Source of the DNA: Archangium violaceum
GTDB lineage: Bacteria > Myxococcota > Myxococcia > Myxococcales > Myxococcaceae
Direction: 5' to 3'
Assembly (NCBI RefSeq): GCF_016887565.1
Contig: NZ_CP069396.1
Coordinates: forward strand, 3,189,001-3,253,000
DNA: 64,000 nucleotides
The position numbers and the translations under genes were made by a program. Position 1 is the first letter of the stretch. Every line of letters begins with the position of its first letter. Below are positions 51,705-59,386 of this stretch, piece after piece. The notes under the pieces are model-generated. The model ran no database searches and was not told where the DNA came from. It saw nothing but the letters and a program-made list of their open reading frames with translations.

Positions 51705-52427
51705 GTGACGCATGCCTCGCGCATGTTTCGCTCCTGGTCGTTGCGCATCTCGCTCGTCGCGGTGCTGCTGTTGGTGCTCGGTCCACTGCTGGGCTTCCTC
51801 GGGGTGCTGCCCGGGTTCCAGGCCATGCTCGTGTTCGCGAGCGCGGCGCTGGTGGGTCTGGTGGGCATCGTGGCCAGCATCATCTCCGTGGTCCGGGGCA
51901 GGGTGGCTCCCGGCTTCACGGCGATGGCGCTCGGAATCCTCACGCTGGTGGTGGTGCTGACACCGGCCTTCGCGGGTGGGGGCAAGCCTCCCATCAACGA
52001 CATCAGCACGGACCTGAAGGACGTGCCCGCGTTCACCCACGCTCGGACGCTGCCGGAGAACGCCGGGAAGGACCTGGGCTACCCGGAGGAGTTCAAGATC
52101 GTCGTGGAGAAGTTCTACCCGGACCTGAAGTCGCGCAAGCTGGCCGAGCCCCCGGACGCGGTCTTCGAGCGGGCCGTCGCGCTGGCGCGGGCGCACTCCG
52201 GGTGGACGGTGACGAACGTGGACGCCCGGGCGCGCACCTTCGAGGGCGTGGCCGAGTCCCGTGTCTTCCGCCTGCGGGATGACTTCGTGGTGCGGGTGCG
52301 GCCGGAGGAGGGCGGGGGGACGCGGGTGGACATGCGCTCGAAGTCGAGGGCGGGGCGGGGCGACCTGGGGGCGAACGCCGCGCGCATCCATGAGTTCCTC
52401 GAAGCGCTGGCGGGCTCGGCGCATTAG
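51705..52427 (+). CDS. DUF1499-domain membrane protein
   Basis: A 240-residue protein with three or so membrane spans at the N-terminus (about 10-90) and a C-terminal DUF1499 domain (about 115-235), recognised by the IRV-P-x-x-GG-TRVDMRSKSRAGRGDLGAN pattern (read in parts) near the end. DUF1499 function is unknown. GTG 51705 has GGAG 8 bases upstream; ATG 51723 is an alternative. Lies 24 bases after the preceding gene and 9 bases before the FxsA-like gene, so all three may be one operon. Confidence 0.8.
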   Translation: MTHASRMFRSWSLRISLVAVLLLVLGPLLGFLGVLPGFQAMLVFASAALVGLVGIVASIISVVRGRVAPGFTAMALGILTLVVVLTPAFAGGGKPPINDISTDLKDVPAFTHARTLPENAGKDLGYPEEFKIVVEKFYPDLKSRKLAEPPDAVFERAVALARAHSGWTVTNVDARARTFEGVAESRVFRLRDDFVVRVRPEEGGGTRVDMRSKSRAGRGDLGANAARIHEFLEALAGSAH

Positions 52428-52436
52428 GTTGGACAG

Positions 52437-52979
52437 GTGTTCAAGTACCTCCTGCTCGCGTTCACGCTGATTCCGTTCATCGAGCTGTACCTCCTGCTGG
52501 CCATCGGCCGGGAGGTCGGCTTCTGGCCCACGGTGGGCGGGGTGCTCGTCACGGGCCTGGTTGGCGCCTTCCTGGCCAAGAGGGAGGGCCTGCGTGTGTT
52601 CCGCCGCTGGCAGCAGTCGCTCGCCCAGGGCCGCATGCCCGAGGAGGGACTGGTGAGCGGGCTGCTCGTCCTGGTGGGCTCGGTGCTGCTGGTGGCGCCG
52701 GGCGTGCTCACCGACGTGGTGGGCCTCCTGCTGCTGTTTCCTCCGACGCGCAAGGTGGTGGCCTCGGTGGTGCGCCGGAAGCTCGAGCGCGGCATGGCCT
52801 CGGGCGCGGTGCGCTTCACCTCGTTCCAGTCGGGTCCGTTCATGGGAGGCCCGTTCGGAGCGCCTCCCCCGGAGGAGCCCTCGGCCCGGGGTTCCTCCTC
52901 CTGGTCGCGCGGGGAGCGCCGGCCCGTGGACGAGGTGGATGCCGAGTTCTCCGAGGAGGACGGGCCCGGGCGCGGGTAG
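52437..52979 (+). CDS. fxsA: FxsA-family membrane protein
   Basis: A 180-residue membrane protein. The N-terminal LAFTLIPFIELYLLLAIGREVGFW and following VLVTGLVGAFLAKREGLRVF are characteristic of FxsA (suppressor of F exclusion of phage T7 in E. coli), with two to three spans and the conserved VLLVAPGVLTDVVGLLLLFP segment. A hydrophilic C-terminal tail of about 60 residues is rich in Pro, Ser and acidic residues. GTG 52437 follows the DUF1499 stop closely. Cellular role in bacteria generally is unclear. Confidence 0.88.
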   Translation: MFKYLLLAFTLIPFIELYLLLAIGREVGFWPTVGGVLVTGLVGAFLAKREGLRVFRRWQQSLAQGRMPEEGLVSGLLVLVGSVLLVAPGVLTDVVGLLLLFPPTRKVVASVVRRKLERGMASGAVRFTSFQSGPFMGGPFGAPPPEEPSARGSSSWSRGERRPVDEVDAEFSEEDGPGRG

Positions 52980-52997
52980 CCGGGCGCCGCCGGTCCG

Positions 52998-53717
52998 TCA
53001 GAGGACGCGCTGGTATTCGCGCACCAGGAGCTTCATGGTGCCCTGGCAGATGCCTTCCAGACGCTTGCAGTCGAGCTCGCGGGGCTTATTCATCTCGAGC
53101 GTCTCGTCCAGGAGGGGCTCGTTCCGGGCGTTCCAGAGCTTGAGGTGGACGTGCGTGGAGTCGGTCCTGGATGCCTGGGCCCGGAGGGTGATGCGCTTGC
53201 CCTGGTACTCGAAGTCCAGGGCCGCGGCTGGCTCCGAGGGCGCGAGAGTGTAGACGCCGGTGACGGTGGGGAGCTGGAGGAGGAGCTGGACGGGGGGCTG
53301 GTGCTCCTCGGGAGTCTCCACCTTCAACGTGTGCTGGCCGGTGATGCGCACGACGAGGGAGTTCAGGGTGGGCGGGTGCTTCTCGGCGAGGGGCTTGACG
53401 GTGAGCTGTTGCCGGGTGCCCTGAATGAGGGCGATGGCGCCCTCCTTGGTGCGGACGTAGCCCGAGCAGCCCTTGGCGTCACAATCGACGGAAAGGCGCC
53501 AGTCGGCTCCGGCGTCGGGACAGCTGTCGGGCACCTCCAGCTGCACCTGGGCCTTGGGGGTGAGGATGAGGCTCTGGGTGGCGCGGGTGCGGCAGACGAA
53601 GTCCACGTCCACCGCGAGCGCGGTGACCTCGGTGGGGGAGGCCTTGGGGGACTCCTTCTTGTCCTGGGCCCCATCCGCCGCGAGCAGCAGGGCGAGCACG
53701 GTGAGAGCGGAGAGCAT
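52998..53717 (-). CDS. Secreted hypothetical protein
   Basis: A 239-residue protein with an N-terminal signal peptide (LSALTVLALLLAADG). The mature part is beta-rich, containing a C-D-x-x-G-C pair (DCDAKGCSG), a SCPDAG and a late C-K-x-x-x-G-I-C pair, which could form disulfides. No domain recognised. A 22-bp perfect palindrome lies 22 bases upstream of its ATG and may control it. The gene is convergent with fxsA, 18 bases between stops. Confidence 0.7.
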   Translation of the reverse strand: MLSALTVLALLLAADGAQDKKESPKASPTEVTALAVDVDFVCRTRATQSLILTPKAQVQLEVPDSCPDAGADWRLSVDCDAKGCSGYVRTKEGAIALIQGTRQQLTVKPLAEKHPPTLNSLVVRITGQHTLKVETPEEHQPPVQLLLQLPTVTGVYTLAPSEPAAALDFEYQGKRITLRAQASRTDSTHVHLKLWNARNEPLLDETLEMNKPRELDCKRLEGICQGTMKLLVREYQRVL

Positions 53718-53739
53718 GGTCCAGGTCTAAGCCACGCAG

Positions 53740-53761
53740 TCGAGGGAGTCGACTCCCTCGA
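53740..53761. promoter_or_regulatory. 22-bp perfect palindrome
   Basis: TCGAGGGAGTC and GACTCCCTCGA form a perfect palindrome with no spacer, in the 95-base gap between the anti-sigma gene stop and the start of the secreted-protein gene (both minus strand). GTCGAC recurs at 53791. It fits an operator upstream of the secreted protein, or a terminator hairpin without a T-run. Confidence 0.5.
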
Positions 53762-53812
53762 ATGTGGCATGAATCACTACGTTGAAGGCAGTCGACTTCA
53801 GTGGAGGCCTGC

Positions 53813-55228
53813 CTACCGCAGGAGCGCGGCACGCGCATGCGCGGCCCACCGGCCCCAGGGGTACTCGCGCAGATAGCGGAGGTACTCGATCGTGGCCTCT
53901 TTGCGTTGGAAGCGAACCTCGTAGCACTGCGCTCGCAGGTAGCGTGCCTCCTCGCGGAACGGGCGCACGTGGCTCTGCTCGGCGATCTCCCCCAGTCCCA
54001 CCAGGTAGCTCTCGCAGGTGCGGGTGACCACCTCCGCGCGAGCGTGTGCGAGGAAGCGCTCCTCCACCTCGCGCGGTGCCGGGAAGCGCTGCCACTCCTC
54101 CTCGGGCGCGAGCGTGTTCATCGCCACCGGTGGCTCGGACTCCACGGGCGTGGGCGGCGCGTCATCCACCGCGTCGGGCTGGGGCTCCTGGCCGAGCGCG
54201 GGTTTCGTGTCCGGCACGGGCGCCTGAGCCACTTCGGGCGAGGGCGGAGCCGTCTCGGGCAGCGTCTGGGCCACCTGGGGCGGAGGCGCGGCGGGAGCCG
54301 GCGTGTGCCTGGAGGTGCTCGCGGCCTTCACCCGGACTCCCAGTGCCTCGAAGGCCTTCCGGTCCTGGGCCGACAGCGGCCGGTTCCTCCACGCGTGCTC
54401 GCCGGAGTGCAGCTCCACGCGCTGGCCCGCGGTGGCGAACTGGGGCGAGCGACCCTCGGCCTCGACGCGCACCTTGCCCTCCAGCACGGAGACGGCGGGC
54501 CCCTGGGGCGTGTTCTCCACGGTGAAGACGGTGCCCACCACGAAGACGCGCAGGCCCTTCGCCTCCACGAGGAAGCCGCGCCGCTCGGCGTGCGAGGCCT
54601 GTACCGAGACGCGCCCCCGCACCACCCGCAGGTGCACGTCGTCCGCCGCGACGCGGGTCAGCACCACCTCCGAGTCGGGCGAGACCTGCATGTGGCTCGC
54701 ATCGGGCAGCCTCAGCCGGGCGATACCCCGGTCGGGCGTCCTCACCGTGGTGCCCGCCCGCAGGCCCGAGTCCTTCTGGAGCGTCTGCTCCGTCCCCTCC
54801 GCGTCGCGGGCCCACGCGCCCGACTCGCCCTCCACCTGCGCGGTGGGGGAGGGGGCTTCGACCTGCCGGGCCACCACCGTCTCCTCGGGTACACGCATCG
54901 CCGTGTCGGGTCGCGGTACCAGCAGTGCCAGCAGCACCGCGGCGCAGACGCCCATCGCGGCCACCATCCACGGCCAGCGGGGCTTGCTCTCGAGCCGGGC
55001 GAAGCGCCGGGCGGCCATCGTCAGGACTCGCTCATCCGCCTCCACCCAGCGCACCGGGGGCGCCTCGTCCCTCGCCACCCGCAGCAGGGCGCGCGTCTCT
55101 CGTACCTCCGAGAGCCGCTGGGCGCACTCGTCGCACCCGGCCACGTGCGCCTCCACCCGGACGCGCGCCTCCGTATCCAGCTCTCCCGAGGCCAGCGCCC
55201 AGAGTGCCTCCCTCTCATGGCGAGCCAT
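53813..55228 (-). CDS. Anti-sigma factor with zinc-finger and FecR domains
   Basis: A 471-residue membrane protein. The N-terminus has an anti-sigma zinc-finger (HVAGCDECAQRL, about 28-39) that would bind the sigma factor in the cytoplasm. One span (about 86-104: WMVAAMGVCAAVLLALLV) leads to a periplasmic FecR-type domain (about 140-290: GLRAGTTVRT, FLVEAKGLRVFVVGT and VSVLEGKVRV). A Pro-rich linker then a C-terminal helical region with TPR-like character follow. Its start lies 14 bases inside the end of the sigma gene. It likely relays an envelope signal to the ECF sigma. Confidence 0.88.
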   Translation of the reverse strand: MARHEREALWALASGELDTEARVRVEAHVAGCDECAQRLSEVRETRALLRVARDEAPPVRWVEADERVLTMAARRFARLESKPRWPWMVAAMGVCAAVLLALLVPRPDTAMRVPEETVVARQVEAPSPTAQVEGESGAWARDAEGTEQTLQKDSGLRAGTTVRTPDRGIARLRLPDASHMQVSPDSEVVLTRVAADDVHLRVVRGRVSVQASHAERRGFLVEAKGLRVFVVGTVFTVENTPQGPAVSVLEGKVRVEAEGRSPQFATAGQRVELHSGEHAWRNRPLSAQDRKAFEALGVRVKAASTSRHTPAPAAPPPQVAQTLPETAPPSPEVAQAPVPDTKPALGQEPQPDAVDDAPPTPVESEPPVAMNTLAPEEEWQRFPAPREVEERFLAHARAEVVTRTCESYLVGLGEIAEQSHVRPFREEARYLRAQCYEVRFQRKEATIEYLRYLREYPWGRWAAHARAALLR

Positions 55229-55961
55229 GCGGGCCTCCGGCGCGGGTGTGGAGCAGTCGCTGCATGGCCTCGTTGAACTCCAGTCGCGCGTGGTGCAACC
55301 GGCTGCGCACGGTGTTGGGCGAGCTTCCCACGGCCAGGGCGATCTCGTCCGGGCTCATGCCGCACAGCTCGTAATAGACGAAGACGATGCGCTTCTTGGG
55401 CTTGAGCCGCTCCAGCGCCGTCTCCACCAGCCGGGCCGCCTGGCGCCGGGCCGCCACTCGTTCCGGGTCCTCCCCCGGACACGCGGACTCGGGCGGCTCC
55501 GCGAACGGATCCTCCGGCCGGCGCCGCTTCCACCTCAAGTGTGACAGGGCCACATTGGCGCACACGCGGTAGAAGAAGGTGCGGAAGCGTGATTCGCCCC
55601 GGAAGCCCTTCATCGCGGTGAGCAGCCGCAGGTAGGTCTCCTGGAGGAGGTCCTCCAGCTCGGTGCGGTTGCCCACCAGGTGGCGCAGGGTCCGGGCCGC
55701 GTCGGCCCGGGTGAGCTGGTAGAGCCGGTCGAAGGCGGTGAGGTCTCCGTCCCGCACGCGCCGCACGAGCGCCAGGAGCTGGGCCTCGTCCGCGGGGAGC
55801 GCGGGGGTGGAGGGCCCGTCCACACGCAAGGCGGAGCCCAGCGGCGTCTCCACCGGGCGTGCTCCGTGCGTCGTCACCGGGTGCTCCCCCTGGAACGAGA
55901 GCCGGGCGAAGTCCCCTCCGAGGAAATCCGCCGCGGACATGTGGATGGTTCGGGTGAGCAC
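55215..55961 (-). CDS. ECF-type RNA polymerase sigma factor
   Basis: A 248-residue sigma-70-family factor. Region 2 shows FDRLYQLTRADAARTLRHLV and ELEDLLQETYLRLL; region 4 shows the HTH MSPDEIALAVGSSPNTVRSRLHHAR. An unusual N-terminal extension of about 60 residues precedes region 2. Start GTG 55961 is preferred because GGAGAGG lies just upstream; ATG 55940 has no ribosome site. The anti-sigma gene overlaps the end by 14 bases, so the pair is co-translated. An AT-rich inverted repeat lies upstream (55998-56106). Confidence 0.92.
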   Translation of the reverse strand: MLTRTIHMSAADFLGGDFARLSFQGEHPVTTHGARPVETPLGSALRVDGPSTPALPADEAQLLALVRRVRDGDLTAFDRLYQLTRADAARTLRHLVGNRTELEDLLQETYLRLLTAMKGFRGESRFRTFFYRVCANVALSHLRWKRRRPEDPFAEPPESACPGEDPERVAARRQAARLVETALERLKPKKRIVFVYYELCGMSPDEIALAVGSSPNTVRSRLHHARLEFNEAMQRLLHTRAGGPHGSP

Positions 55962-55997
55962 GTTACCTCTCCGTGCCCTGAGTCGCCGTAGCGACAC

Positions 55998-56106
55998 GAA
56001 TTGATCAAAAAGAATTCTCGGTGAACGACAAAGTGGGGGCCCGGTCGTCCAGAAGGAGTCGCGAGAGCCGACGGACAGGGGTCCCGAGAAATTCTTTGAT
56101 CAATTC
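55998..56106. promoter_or_regulatory. AT-rich long inverted repeat upstream of the sigma gene
   Basis: Left arm 55998-56021 begins GAATTGATCAAA; right arm 56084-56106 is its reverse complement with one indel, separated by 62 bases. Each arm contains the 8-bp palindrome TTGATCAA. AT-rich sequence is rare here, so this is a strong candidate for paired operator sites or an autoregulated promoter region between the sigma gene and the divergent Cys-rich lipoprotein gene. Confidence 0.55.
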
Positions 56107-56173
56107 TCCGGGCCCCGGCGTCAAAGCGCCTCGAACCCCGGGCCGGTGGCCGGCCGTCTCGACGGAGACCCTC

Positions 56174-57010
56174 ATGCAGAACGCTCTCCCCCGCAAATCC
56201 TCCCTGTTGCCCCCCCTGCTCGCGCTCCTGGCGGGCCTCGTCTCCGGATGCATCATCAGCGACTACCGTGACCACGGAGACTGGTGCGAGGACGACTACC
56301 ACGCCTGTGTCGACTCGTCCGACTGTCACTCCAACCAGTACTGCATGCGCGGGACGTGTCAGGACGTCCCCGTGGGCTCGACGTCCTGTACCACCTCCAA
56401 GGACTGCGGCACCGGGGACCTCTGCGTCAACGGGGTGTGCAACCACAGGTGCTCGCGCGATGCGGAATGCGCCACCGGTTACTACTGCGATGGGTACTAC
56501 TGCCGCGTGAAGCCGGGCTCCTCCACGGACGGCGGGACGAAGCCGCCGGATGGTGGGACGAAGCCGCCGCCGGACGCTGGCACCACCTGCCCGCCGCCTC
56601 CTCCGGTCGACGCGGGCACTCCGCCGCCTCCCCCACTCGACGCGGGCACGCCGGGCAGCTGCGTGCGCAACAGTGACTGCGGCTCGGGCAGCTACTGCAT
56701 CAACAACGCCTGCGTCCGTGGCTGCACCTCCGACACGGAGTGCTCCTCCACGCAGATGTGCTCGAGCGGCCTGTGCCGCCCGCGCCCGACGGACTCGTGC
56801 ACCAACGCCTCGCAGTGCACCGCCGGCAACGATTGCGTGGATGGCACCTGCCGCCCGCCCTGCACCTCCAGCACCCAGTGCGCCTCCGGCAGCGTGTGCA
56901 AGATCGGCTACTGCACGCCGGCGGACAACCCGGGCAGTGGCAAGGCCTGCCAGGCCAACTGCGACTGCCCCTCGGGTGAGCGCTGCGTCGAGGGCCTCTG
57001 CCGCATCTGA
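56174..57010 (+). CDS. Cys-rich lipoprotein with Dickkopf-like repeats
   Basis: A 278-residue predicted lipoprotein (lipobox SGC). Two Cys-rich blocks flank a Pro/Asp/Gly linker (PPDGGTKPPPDAGT type). Each block repeats C-x(4)-C pairs like SDCGSGSYCINNAC and SQCTAGNDCVDGTC, similar to EB/Dickkopf-like modules on surface proteins of myxobacteria. GGAG precedes ATG 56174; an upstream in-frame ATG (56021) would add 51 residues before the signal. It is divergent from the ECF sigma gene, so it is a candidate sigma target. Ligand unknown. Confidence 0.78.
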   Translation: MQNALPRKSSLLPPLLALLAGLVSGCIISDYRDHGDWCEDDYHACVDSSDCHSNQYCMRGTCQDVPVGSTSCTTSKDCGTGDLCVNGVCNHRCSRDAECATGYYCDGYYCRVKPGSSTDGGTKPPDGGTKPPPDAGTTCPPPPPVDAGTPPPPPLDAGTPGSCVRNSDCGSGSYCINNACVRGCTSDTECSSTQMCSSGLCRPRPTDSCTNASQCTAGNDCVDGTCRPPCTSSTQCASGSVCKIGYCTPADNPGSGKACQANCDCPSGERCVEGLCRI

Positions 57011-57019
57011 CGCGGTGGC

Positions 57020-58015
57020 TCAGCGGCGTCCGGCGCGAGGAGCCACCATGCGCCAGCAGCGGTGGATCTCCTTGCGCTGGAAGTCCTCGGGGATGGAGCC
57101 GGGCGTGAGCTCCTCCACCCCCTCGTAGTCGCGGATGGCGGAGTCCTTCAGCTCGAAGCCCAGGAAGTTGGTGGAGAAGTAGAGGACACCGCCGGGAGTC
57201 ATCAGCTCTCGGATGCCCTCCAGCAGCCGCACATGGTCGCGCTGCACGTTGAAGGTGCCCTGCATCTTCTTCGAGGTGGAGAAGGAGGGCGGATCGCACA
57301 CGACGAGGTCGAACCGCTCCTGGGGCGCCTTGCTCTCGGCTAGTACCCAGGCGAGGGCATCGGCGCGCAGCAGGGTGTGGCGCGCGTCCGACAGCCCGTT
57401 GAGCGCGAGGTTCTCCTCGGCCCAGTCGAGGTAGGTGTTGGACAGGTCCACGCTGAGGGTGCGCGAGGCCCCGCCCGCGGCGGCGTACACGGTGAAGGCG
57501 CCCGTGTAGCAGAAGAGGTTGAGGAAGCTCTTGCCCCGGGCCTCCTCGCGCACGCGGGCGCGCGTCAGCCGGTGGTCCATGAAGAGGCCGGTGTCCAGGT
57601 AGTCCCCGAGGTTGACCTGGAACTTCAGCCCCTGCTCCTCCACCACGAGACGCTCGCTGCCCTGGCCTACCCGGCCGTACTGCGAGCGGCCCCAGGGCTG
57701 GGGCAGGTGCGTCTTCACGTGGACGTGCTCCGGGGACACCTCCAGGACGGCCGCCACCGCCGCGAGCACCTCCGCCCGCTGCTCCTCCAGGCCGCCGGCC
57801 TTCTTCAAGGCCTGCCGGCGCGGGTACTCCACCAGGTGCACCCGGTCGCCGTAGAGGTCCACCGCGTAGGGGTACTCGGGGATGTCCCGGTCGTACATGC
57901 GGAAGGCGGTGAGCCCGCGCGCCTTCGCCCACTTGCGCAAGTGCCGTGCGTTCTTGCGCAGGCGGTTCTCGAACATCCCCACCGCCGCTCCGGAGCCCTG
58001 GTCCGCTGTCGTCAT
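57020..58015 (-). CDS. RlmK-like (23S rRNA m7G2069) methyltransferase
   Basis: A 331-residue class I SAM methyltransferase resembling the C-terminal RlmK half of E. coli RlmKL: NRLRKNARHLRKWAKARGL, then FRMYDRDIPEYPYAVD at the N-terminus. Motif I is FLNLFCYTGAFTVYAA, and VVCDPPSFSTSKKM is the catalytic DPPxF motif. In many bacteria this half is a stand-alone gene; RlmL (m2G2445) is not nearby. RNA target inferred from the family. Convergent with the Cys-rich lipoprotein gene, 9 bases between stops. Confidence 0.87.
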   Translation of the reverse strand: MTTADQGSGAAVGMFENRLRKNARHLRKWAKARGLTAFRMYDRDIPEYPYAVDLYGDRVHLVEYPRRQALKKAGGLEEQRAEVLAAVAAVLEVSPEHVHVKTHLPQPWGRSQYGRVGQGSERLVVEEQGLKFQVNLGDYLDTGLFMDHRLTRARVREEARGKSFLNLFCYTGAFTVYAAAGGASRTLSVDLSNTYLDWAEENLALNGLSDARHTLLRADALAWVLAESKAPQERFDLVVCDPPSFSTSKKMQGTFNVQRDHVRLLEGIRELMTPGGVLYFSTNFLGFELKDSAIRDYEGVEELTPGSIPEDFQRKEIHRCWRMVAPRAGRR

Positions 58016-58149
58016 GGCTGCCCTGTCCTCTCCCGTACAACCGCGGCCCCCTCTTCCCCGACTCCCCGCCCTCCGGCAAGCGTTCTGGACACGCGGTGGG
58101 GACCGGCCACCACTCCCGAGGGGAAGGGGAGTGTGATAGGCCCCAGGCC

Positions 58150-59292
58150 ATGCGCTTCGACACCCTCGCCATCCACGCCGGCCAGGAGCCGGACCCCACC
58201 ACCGGCGCCATCATGACGCCGGTCTACCTGACCTCCACCTACGTCCAGGCGGGCCCCGGGGAGCACAAGGGCTACGAGTACAGCCGGACGCAGAACCCCA
58301 CCCGCAAGGCGCTCCAGGACTGCCTGGCGGCCCTCGAGGGGGCGAAGCATGGTCTGGCCTTCGCCTCGGGCCTGGCCGCCACGGACATGCTGATGCACAT
58401 GCTGGAGGCCGGGGACCACGTCGTCGTGTCGGATGACGTGTACGGCGGCACCTTCCGCATCTTCGACAAGGTCTTCAAGCGCCACGGGGTGAGCTTCTCC
58501 TGGGTGGACCTGTCCAATCCGGACAACTTCGAGAAGGCCATCACCCCGAAGACGAAGATGGTCTGGGTGGAGTCGCCGACCAACCCGATGCTCAAGCTCA
58601 TCGACCTGGGGCGCATCGCGGAGACGGCGAAGAAGCGGGGCCTGCTGTCGGTGTGTGACAACACCTTCATGACGCCGTACTTCCAGCGTCCGTTGGACCT
58701 GGGCTTCGACGTGGTGACGCACTCGACGACCAAGTACCTCAACGGGCACAGCGACGTGGTGGGTGGCTTCGCCTGCACGAGCCGGGACGAGCTGGCGGAG
58801 AAGATGTACTTCCTTCAGAACGCGGTGGGCGGAGTGCCGGGCGCGATGGACAGCTTCCTGGTGCTGCGTGGCGTGAAGACGCTGGGCGTGCGCATGGAGC
58901 GCCACGCGCAGAACGCGATGAAGGTGGCGCAGTACCTCTCCTCGCACCCCAAGGTGAACAAGGTCACCTACCCGGGCCTGGAGAGCCATCCGCAGCACGC
59001 GCTGGCGCGCAAGCAGATGAAGGGCTTCGGCGGCATGATGACCTTCGACATCAAGGGCGGCCTGGAGTCGGCGCGCAAGTTCCTCAAGACGGTGAAGATC
59101 TTCGCCTGCGCCGAGTCGCTCGGTGGAGTCGAGTCGCTCATCGAGCACCCGGCCATCATGACGCACGCGTCGGTGCCGAAGGAGACGCGCGAGCTGCTGG
59201 GCATTTCGGATGGGCTCATCCGTCTGTCGGTGGGAATCGAGGACGCGCAGGACCTGGTGGATGATCTGAAGAACGCGCTCGACGTGGCCTGA
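58150..59292 (+). CDS. Cystathionine gamma-synthase/lyase-type PLP enzyme
   Basis: A 380-residue PLP enzyme of the Cys/Met metabolism family. The N-terminal FDTLAIHAGQEPD, the phosphate-binding SGLAATD, the cofactor Lys in HSTTKYLNGHSDVVGG, and the C-terminal FACAESLGGVESLIEHP are all canonical. It could be cystathionine gamma-synthase, beta- or gamma-lyase; the sequence alone does not decide, and no met gene is near. ATG 58150 matches the usual N-terminus. A palindromic repeat follows the stop. Confidence 0.92.
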   Translation: MRFDTLAIHAGQEPDPTTGAIMTPVYLTSTYVQAGPGEHKGYEYSRTQNPTRKALQDCLAALEGAKHGLAFASGLAATDMLMHMLEAGDHVVVSDDVYGGTFRIFDKVFKRHGVSFSWVDLSNPDNFEKAITPKTKMVWVESPTNPMLKLIDLGRIAETAKKRGLLSVCDNTFMTPYFQRPLDLGFDVVTHSTTKYLNGHSDVVGGFACTSRDELAEKMYFLQNAVGGVPGAMDSFLVLRGVKTLGVRMERHAQNAMKVAQYLSSHPKVNKVTYPGLESHPQHALARKQMKGFGGMMTFDIKGGLESARKFLKTVKIFACAESLGGVESLIEHPAIMTHASVPKETRELLGISDGLIRLSVGIEDAQDLVDDLKNALDVA

Positions 59293-59298
59293 CGTCAT

Positions 59299-59333
59299 CC
59301 CCTCTCCCTCTGGGAGAGGGCCAGGGTGAGGGT
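59299..59333. repeat. Palindromic repeat family copy 2 (3' intergenic)
   Basis: Same core and GGGTGAGGGT tail as 17116-17150, between the convergent PLP-enzyme and DUF4403 genes, 6 bases after the first stop. Confidence 0.88.
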
Positions 59334-59386
59334 CATCCCGCCCGAGGGCCTCTTGTTCCACACCGTGGAGCAGGAGGCCCTTCGCG

